DNA of 64,000 bases from Larus michahellis (taxonomy: Eukaryota > Chordata > Aves > Charadriiformes > Laridae): positions 125,318,125-125,382,124 of the forward strand of contig NC_133897.1 of assembly GCF_964199755.1 (NCBI RefSeq), in the 5' to 3' direction. Both the position numbers and the translations under genes were made by a program. The notes beneath the pieces were generated by a model, which was given only the letters and a program-made list of their open reading frames with translations, was not told the origin of the DNA and ran no database searches. Below, piece after piece: positions 57,354 to 64,000 of this stretch (position 1 is its first letter; each line of letters begins with the position of its first letter).

Positions 57354-57359
57354 TTTATT
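57354..57359 (-). promoter_or_regulatory. Poly(A) signal of the ITPRIPL1 copy
   Basis: AATAAA on the minus strand, about 155 bases after the premature stop, followed by TTGTTTAAC. Confidence 0.5.
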
Positions 57360-57439
57360 GCCGTCTTAGCACAGGGCAAAGCTCCCCAGGGGCATGGACT
57401 CATTTCTGCAGCAGCAGCTTCTCTGGGAGCTGACCCCAT

Positions 57440-58524
57440 GCCTGAAGAACTGTGCCTCGGCCACAGCACAGCTCTCTGGCCATGACCTGCTGCCGGTAAC
57501 GGTGGTCTCTGCTTACTCCCAGCTCAGGAAGGCGTACGAGTCGCCTTGCTTCACTCCAAACGTCATCTCAATGAGGACGGTACTGTGGGAAGCGAGTGTC
57601 AGCTGGAGCTTGCAGGAGTGCCTGGCGGGCAGCACCGCTGGACGGCAGTTTGTGGATGGCGCCATAAGCGCCCAGGCGTGTTTCACCACTATCTGGAGCC
57701 AGCGTGCGGTTCTCTCCGTGTCTAGGTAGGGGCCGGTGCAGAGGGTGCGCAGGGGGCTGGGACCCTGTTTTTGCCTCAGCTCCTCCTGGGGGTGGAGGAG
57801 GAAGCAGAGCATGTCCTCCGCCAGCGGCTCCCTCATGCAGGTGCACTGCAGCTCTACGCGGAGGCTGGACTTCCTTGCCAGCATCTCCTCGGTGGCGGTG
57901 GCCATCTCCAAGTGGAAGGCGTGCCCATGGGGAGGCTTCAGGGGCACGAGCAGGCGGTAGGTGGCATCCTGCTCACAGGGACTCCAACCTCGCAAGGTGC
58001 TGCCCACCCCGATGACTGGCATCAGTCGTGGCATGAAGCTGTTCCTGGAGAGTTTTTGGCAGACACGGAGAACTTCATCCACCAGTTCCTTCACCATCGT
58101 GAAGGATTCTGAGAGGTCCAGGAGGCGCTTGGCCAAAATGGTGTGCGCATCCAGGGCAACACTGGGTCTGTCTTCTGTCTTCTCCTCCTTGTCGGCCATG
58201 TCTCTGGAAGTGCCCTCCTTGCTGCTGCTGCCTGGCTGGTGGCTCCATCTCCTCAGCCAGCAGCAGAGCCCAAAGAGCAGGACCAGGAGTGCAGCAGTGG
58301 CCCAGAACTGCCACTGCTGCAAGGCAGCAAAGAGCCGGGCTCCCCAGGCAAGGACGCCCAGCTCCAGCTCCTGCAGCACCCGAGTCATGCGCTGGCTCAG
58401 GTGCTCCTCACGCTGCTGCTCGCGCTCTCGCATGGTCTCGGTCCAGCTGCTCACTGGCAACCAGCCAGCGCTGGACGACGCTTTGCACAAACAGGGCAAG
58501 CGACAACGACATTGTGGCAGCCAT
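57440..58524 (-). pseudogene. ITPRIPL1: Inositol 1,4,5-trisphosphate receptor-interacting protein-like 1, degenerate copy
   Basis: The family start MAATMSLSLALFVQSVVQRW, a signal-anchor segment, is at 58524 after a 3' splice site (CCTCCTCCTGCAG). One extra base near 58435-58450 moves the rest into another frame. That frame is open from the methionine at 58433 for 306 codons: a coiled region (MREREQQREEHLSQ), one membrane segment (about residues 41-60), and the Mab-21/nucleotidyltransferase-like part with IGVGSTLRGWSP (141-152), YRLLVPLKPP, LCTGPYLD and EMTFGVKQGDS. A TAA stop at 57513-57515 follows FLSWE. Beyond it the family motif SWPESCAVAEAQFFRH resumes in the same frame, then similarity ends. 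So a frameshift, a nonsense codon and loss of the C-terminal roughly 140 residues are all present. The intact family protein is a single-pass membrane protein of about 500-550 residues. A shortened product from 58433 cannot be excluded. Confidence 0.75.
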
Positions 58525-58567
58525 GGCCTGCAGGAGGAGGGAGAGAAGGGGTTCAGTGGGGCCAGGA

Positions 58568-58610
58568 GGGAGGGAGGGAGGGAGAGGGCGGTGGGGGGAG
58601 CGGGGACGGG
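58568..58610 (+). repeat. G-run cluster, potential G-quadruplex
   Basis: Four GGGA units in a row, then GGG, GGGGGG, GGGG and GGG runs. It lies in the 5' UTR intron of the ITPRIPL1 copy, on the template strand of that gene. Confidence 0.7.
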
Positions 58611-58830
58611 AGCCGCAGGGAGCTGGGGGCAGGTAGGGGTCGGGGCGAGGCAGCGGGGAGGCAGCAAGGCCTGCGCCCAGCCCCGCCGGAGGCACCATGC
58701 CTGGCCCAAGGCGCTGCCGGCAGTGGCCGGGCCCTCGATGCTGGGTGAGAACCCACCCCCCCCGCCCCGGGGTCCGGCGTTTCTGCCCCGGCCCTGGTCC
58801 AGCCCAGCCTCCCCCCGCCAGCCCACTCAC

Positions 58831-58881
58831 CGCTCTCCTGTGCCGTACTGGGGCAGCGCTGCCCGCTGGCGCCCTTTATAG
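58831..58881 (-). promoter_or_regulatory. ITPRIPL1 promoter, first noncoding exon and donor
   Basis: On the minus strand CTATAAAG (58881-58874) is followed 25-30 bases later by the likely start site. A short leader comes next, then a consensus donor GAGAGCG|GTGAGTGG, with the exon ending at 58831. The acceptor at 58528 gives a roughly 303-bp intron just before the ATG. This one-intron 5' UTR plan shows the copy arose by DNA duplication or is the original locus, not by retroposition. Confidence 0.6.
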
Positions 58882-59103
58882 CTGCCCCCATTGTCACCCG
58901 TCCCCTGTGGTGTCCCAGGCAATGCAGAGCATCAGAGGCACGGCTGGCAACCGGCCCCGCCCTCGGGACCCCCCTGGCTCAGCAACTCCCCGCTGGCCTG
59001 GGGTACTGGTTAAGAGGTCACTTTCTTCACAGGAGCTTGCGTGGGGCTCTGCTTTGGATCGATTCTCATCTGCTTGCCCATGGCAATCTCCTAACAGTAG
59101 CAT

Positions 59104-59265
59104 AGCCTGAGTTGGAAGGGAGCCACGAGGATCATGGAGTCCAGACCCTGACTCCACGCCGGGCAACCTTAAAGAGCAGTCGTAGAACCAGAGAAGCACA
59201 CACTCATTTAGGGCAGTAAAGACCCTTAAGATCCTCGAGTCCAACCGCAAGCCCTCAGGGCTGGC
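59104..59265 (-). mobile_element. CR1 3'-tail scraps
   Basis: Two short pieces of the CR1 3' tail on the minus strand: 'gagttggaagggagccacgaggatcatggagtcc' (59110-59143) and 'aaagacccttaagatcctcgagtccaacc' (59219-59247). Confidence 0.6.
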
Positions 59266-59277
59266 GGCTTGGGCTCA

Positions 59278-59640
59278 AAGCGTTGTAGTAAGTGGGGTTC
59301 CATCAGGCTGGTACCAGTCACGAGCAAGCAGGGTTTCCCAGGGCTCGATTTTAGGGCCAGTGCTCTTGCATGTTTCTCTAAATGATCTGGATGCAGGAAT
59401 GGAATGTTCGTTGAGTAAGTTTGCCGATGCTAGTAAAGTAGGAGGAGCTGTGGACTCCGTCGAGGGTAGAGAGGTCTTCCAGAGAGGTTGGGACAGAGCA
59501 GAGAGCTGGGCAATCCCCAACCGTACGAAATTTAACAAGAGCAAGTGCGGGATTCTCCACCTGGGATGGGGTCATCCTGGTTATACATACAAACTGGGGG
59601 ATGAGAGGCCGGAGAGCAGCCGTGGGGCAAGAGATGATGT
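59278..59640 (+). mobile_element. CR1 RT fragment
   Basis: Plus-strand piece of the CR1 palm: QGSILGPVLLHVSLNDLDAGMECSLSKFAD across 59333-59430. The catalytic FADD is changed to FADA. It continues to KCGILHLG at about 59540-59570 and lacks both CR1 ends. Confidence 0.85.
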
Positions 59641-59685
59641 CTGAGGTGATGAGGTCTGAGTTGATGGCAAGTTGAATCTAGAAGA

Positions 59686-60046
59686 GAATCATAGAATTGT
59701 TTTGGTTGGAAGAGACCTTTGAGATGCTTTAAGAGCCTAACCATCAACCTAACTCTGCCAGCCGTGTCCCTGAGCAGCACATCTACACGTCTTTTAAATA
59801 CCTCCAGGGACGGGGACTCAACCGCTTCCCTGGGCAGCCTCACTCTGCAGAGCCTTCCTACCCTCAAGCTGTTGAACAGTCTCACCCAACTTGATGTCAT
59901 CTGCAGACTCACTGACGGTGCACTCAATCCCCTCGTCCAGATCATTGAAAAAGATATTAAACAGAACCAGCTTCAATACTGACCCCGGGGAACACTACTT
60001 GTTACCGGCCACCAGCTGCATTTGACTCCATTCACAACTTTTTGGG
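59686..60046 (-). mobile_element. CR1 LINE fragment with an internal deletion
   Basis: Minus-strand CR1. It runs from the 3' tail ('gaatcatagaattgttttggttgg', 59688) to 'acttccctgggcagcc'-type sequence at about 59848. It then jumps directly to the RT block 'ctctgcagagccttcctaccctcaag' and FADD-region sequence, ending near 60046. About 500 bp of ORF are missing at 59848-59850. Confidence 0.88.
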
Positions 60047-60612
60047 CAACGTAGCAAAACGCAGCAGGGCCAGTCAGGAACCAGCAACAGCATTTTAACA
60101 TGGTTCATGGGGCAGCTTACTTAATTCCGGCCTTCTGATGAAGGGATGAGTCCACCAAAACCACCAGCCGTCAGTCTCCCACTTGTTCAGAAGGAACATG
60201 TGATGACACAGTGAGGTACTTCAGGGCGTTCATAAATGGCAGTTAACACAGGAGTATAAATACTTTGAAATTTGAAAATGATGTATTAAGTATTAATTTC
60301 TTATAGCTGATTTTTACAATACGCTGACTGGAATGCCATTGCAGCTGATGCTTAGGGAGTAAAATTACAGGCTTTTGTTACTGATATGTTAATGTGGATC
60401 TCATCTTCTTCTATATGAGAAAAGAGATACTCTATTCTAGAAGTCACTTACTCTCTAGGTCCATAAGAATCTGATTTTCCCTTTCCATGAGTATTTATGC
60501 AGTTGCAGATAGTAGAGGTGGAAGACTGAAGACAGTGGGGCCCAGTCAGACTATATTTCATTTTAAGCAGAGATAATTAGTATGCCTGATTTGCTGCTAA
60601 TGTGTTCCAGTT

Positions 60613-60656
60613 GTTATCACAGGTGCTTGTAGATGTTATCACAAGTGTTTGTAGGT
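60613..60656. repeat. 22-bp tandem duplication
   Basis: GTTATCACAGGTGCTTGTAG at 60613 recurs as GTTATCACAAGTGTTTGTAG at 60635, adjacent, with few differences. Confidence 0.88.
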
Positions 60657-61379
60657 GCCATACACAGCCAGTGTAGTTTCTGGGTACGATGAGAAAATGT
60701 TGAATTCACGGAAGACTTCACAGCATCTAAAATTCATTACCTTTATTAATGGCAATTAATTATCCTTTGTTACAGGATCCTTGTTCAAGAGGTCCTATAC
60801 ACATTGTAAGATTTGTATGGAAAACCAGTATCTTTAAAAATTCCTATGAAATAAATGTTAATCTGGGCCCATAATTTTTACATTTTTTTTCCTTATTTGT
60901 TTAATGTTATTTTTTCTAAGTCATAGGCTGATTTTTCATACAGGAAGAAAATCACTGGTAACAATCAAAATAAAAACTGAACACCAAAATGTGCCAGTTC
61001 TCTAAAAAAGGCTGAAATGGCTGACTATTGGGGAACTGCACTTAATTATGGTAGGTTATAACACAGCACTTTGGGAAGAGCATACCTTCATTAGCATAAC
61101 CCCCGTAAAGCAGGGGATTAATTTACCCCTGTAAATTAAACAACTTATTGTCTCAGCATGTATAATAATATTCTGCAAGCCATCACCAGCTGTAATTCTC
61201 AAGTCTGTAAAACAGATAGGAGATAAGTCAACACTAAGGTACGTAACTGTTCAATAGGCAACTTGTTTCTGTATGTTTTAGCTGAATCTGAGCCAGTGGG
61301 TTGCCAGTTCTGCATAGACTGGGATGAAATGAGAAGTTTACTTTCTGGTTTACACCTCTTAAAATCTGTTCTCTGAATC

Positions 61380-61405
61380 TTTTTTTTTTTTTTTTTAAAA
61401 AAAAA
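61380..61405. repeat. T17-A9 homopolymer junction
   Basis: A run of about 17 T followed directly by about 9 A, which is self-complementary and prone to slippage. Confidence 0.95.
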
Positions 61406-64000
61406 CACACTTTATTGTTATTTGCTTTCTTGTTTAAGGCATAAAGAAGGGGGGATAGCTGAAGAGTCAGTCCTCTGGCTTGGAATTACACCAGACCACC
61501 TGGCACAATCCCAAGCCTCTCTGCCCTCAGGACACTTAAACAGCAGCAACTGAGCAGAGAAGAAGGGAAAAAAAAAGTACAGAAGACTCATGAAAACAGT
61601 AAATGTGATGAGACTTAGAACACAGTGAATTATTAGCTGCAAATTAATCTTATCCAAAGGTCAGAGCAATCCTACTGTTTGTAGGTCACGTGAAAATTGA
61701 TTCCAGTTTCTGTCAATTTGTTATTCTACAAATTCACTGAATAAGCCAGATCATTTATTTTCTCCTAATGCAATTTTGTCTTTTTGACTTCTCATTACAT
61801 GTGGGGTCTGACCTGGACAGAACAGCAGCTTCATCAGAAGCAGATTGACGTTTGGTGTCAGCAGCCTCTTTGACCATAAGTAGCTACTTGTGCTGTCATA
61901 AAGACCTTAGGCATAAACCTGTATGAAATGGCCGTTCTTAGTTTGTCCTATGTTTACAAATGGAGAGGTAAAATATATATGAATCAAAAAATGGTCCATA
62001 GTTCAAAGGAATACTTGCAATAGTGTTTTTTCAATAACGTAATAACCTGTTTTACTAACAGACAAAACTGAAAAAAATATCAGGTCAGAAGAAGCATTAA
62101 ATTATGGATATATGTATTTATTTACACATAGTGACATTATAAGGAAGTTATTTGGTTCTTAAAAGTAAAAAATAACACTTAGAATGTAAAAAGAAAGCTC
62201 AATTTAGGATTGACAATGTCAGTTTTCCCTATTTACTTGTGTTATGAATACAAATTAATACAGTTTCTCTCTGCCCCGATTAAAACATCCATATTTTCCT
62301 GAAGACCTCTCTTCTTCCTGACAGAAAGAAGAGTTAAAATTTAAAGTATTTTCTTCTAATTGTCAAGTACTGAAAAACCGACTTAAAACCCCCTTATTTT
62401 TAATTGCGGGTAGAGGGAAGGAAACCCTCCAAAAAATTTTGTTGGAAGTCTTAATTTGAATTATATGACTTTTTAAAACATAATCATTTCATATATTAAA
62501 AATGCACATTGTTGGGAACCCTTTAATACTGCATGGCACATATTGTCTGCTGCATAGAGCTTACCCTCATTTGATGTAGGAGTCAGAGATGTGGTGGATG
62601 AAGGTGGAGGAAAGGGAAGGAAAGTACACCCACTTATGAAAGGAGTTGGAATAGGACCCAAGAGGGCTGATTTATACTCTTGTCACCTTTACAGGTTTGG
62701 GGGTTTTTTACGTGTGACTGAGACCAAGAAAAGCATTTAAGTGAAGGACTGCACTGAATCTACATGGGCAGACGTGACTCTACTTCTTGTACTTTTCTGC
62801 ACAGTAACTGATTAGGTCGGACCTTTTACCAAATACAAGCACTATGCAGATTGCATGTATGGCATTGACAGTCAAAAGCTATCACTTTTCAGGGTTTATA
62901 TACCACATGTAATTGTCTTACATAAGCATATGCGTCAGAGAGAATTTCCACATGCTTTCAGTATCATCCCACATAAAGTGCAAGAAGAACAATAAATCAA
63001 AGGACCAGCTCTGCAGATACTACCTGAAGTGTGGCTTCTTGTATTTGCAGAGACTGCTTCAGGATATGAAGCTGATTTCATTTGATAACTAGGTGTTGCA
63101 GCACAGGACTGGAAAAACAAGGCTTACCAGCAGTAAAATCAGAGAAGCAGGCAAAAACCAGATGCAGAAATCCCTGCTGTGCACATTTTTAATTTGCTAG
63201 TTTAAGAGATGGGATCTTCCAGACAACGCAGTGCAGTCCTACACATTTGTACAAGAGCCTGGGAATAGAAATACTCCTGCAGCAGAAAGATAGCAGTTAT
63301 TTTCCTTTGATAGAAATTTTTATCTTCTAAACACACTGGGGAAGAAATCCCCAAAGTCAAATAAACAAAAAGCTATTTACCATTTAGACTTATCAGTGTT
63401 TACCTGTAACATCATGTGGTCTGGTTTATTTCCCATTCCACAGAGCACTACTGCTTTGTGGCAGCCCGGACTGCCAGCGCAACTTTTCTGCCTTCACACT
63501 TTGGACACATAACATCTGACTCTTATTAGAAGCATTTTTTTTTTTGGACTCTGCCTATACAGGATAAAAATTATAATGAAAGGAATAAAACTGGTTTCTT
63601 TTCTTAAAAACATCTTACTACCTTGAAAGTACCATTAGACACAGCTTTGTATGGGGTGCTCTTTTCCTGAAATCACTGCCTAAAGGTTACCGTGTGGAAC
63701 AGAGAAACTTTAAATTAAATAGTTATATGTATTTTGGAGTTGAATTACTAACAAACCTTTGAGAATTGAACTTCAGAGTAGATTCTTGTTATTCAGTAAA
63801 TCAAATACATCTGTGATAAGTCTGTCAATATTTTCAGCTTATGCTTTCTGTAAACCAATCCAACTATTCTTCCAAGGTTGTATGAAAAATACTTGCAGTC
63901 AGAATTACTGAATAACTTTATTGAAATGCTTAAACATTATTAAATTTGTATGCCTTTACCTGCATCAGGACTGTAGATATTTTTTGAGCAAAATGTATGA

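Larger units (their letters stand above)
60047..64000. other. Gene-free AT-rich stretch to the window end
   Basis: No supported gene, CR1 or LTR. A 22-bp tandem duplication and a T/A run are listed separately. Confidence 0.45.

Noticed and set aside
57704-58881. Long plus-strand frames opposite ITPRIPL1 (up to 306 codons)
   Set aside because: Antisense shadows of the ITPRIPL1 copy in GC-rich DNA. The sense frame has the family motifs.

Overview
This looks like bird nuclear DNA. The main evidence is the density of CR1 (chicken repeat 1) LINE fragments on both strands. Several keep the diagnostic CR1 3' end, a short run of an ATTCTATG-type 8-mer, and the reverse transcriptase motif FADD. Solo retroviral LTRs with TGTC...GACA ends, spliced vertebrate genes and long AT-rich intergenic stretches agree with this. 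The order of bird cannot be read from the window. Nothing prokaryotic, no CRISPR array and no tRNA or rRNA gene was found.

Layout. From 1 to 18.8 kb the DNA is mostly AT-rich with six CR1 fragments. The first (0.94-3.5 kb) is interrupted by a solo LTR. The fourth (13.7-15.4 kb, minus strand) keeps an uninterrupted 538-codon reverse transcriptase frame. A (GGAGA)n array lies at 18.9-19.0 kb, followed by two exon-like segments of an unidentified gene. From about 22.3 to 27.6 kb there is a GC-rich island. It holds a complete six-exon gene for a sperm-tail PG-repeat protein, CIMAP1A (formerly ODF3), whose last intron carries a CR1 insertion. From 27.6 to 56 kb the DNA is AT-rich again, with a few CR1 fragments, two more solo LTRs (30.8 and 53.5 kb), several small hairpins and tandem repeats, and a few exon-like segments I cannot assign. 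A second GC-rich island (about 56.6-60 kb) contains a minus-strand copy of ITPRIPL1. It still has its TATA box, its 5' UTR intron splice sites and a poly(A) signal, but it carries a frameshift, a nonsense codon and a 3' deletion. Mosaic CR1 pieces flank it on both sides. The rest, to 64 kb, is AT-rich with no gene I can support.

The two recognisable genes are unrelated in function. CIMAP1A is a structural protein of sperm axonemes or the outer dense fibre region. ITPRIPL1 belongs to the Mab-21/nucleotidyltransferase-like membrane proteins. They share only their setting: GC-rich islands inside AT-rich, retroelement-rich DNA. I did not find a convincing new multi-gene system. The most useful observations are the decayed ITPRIPL1 copy with an intact promoter, the loss of PG motifs in CIMAP1A, the LTR nested in a CR1, three precise short hairpins, and orphan exon-like segments with good splice signals.
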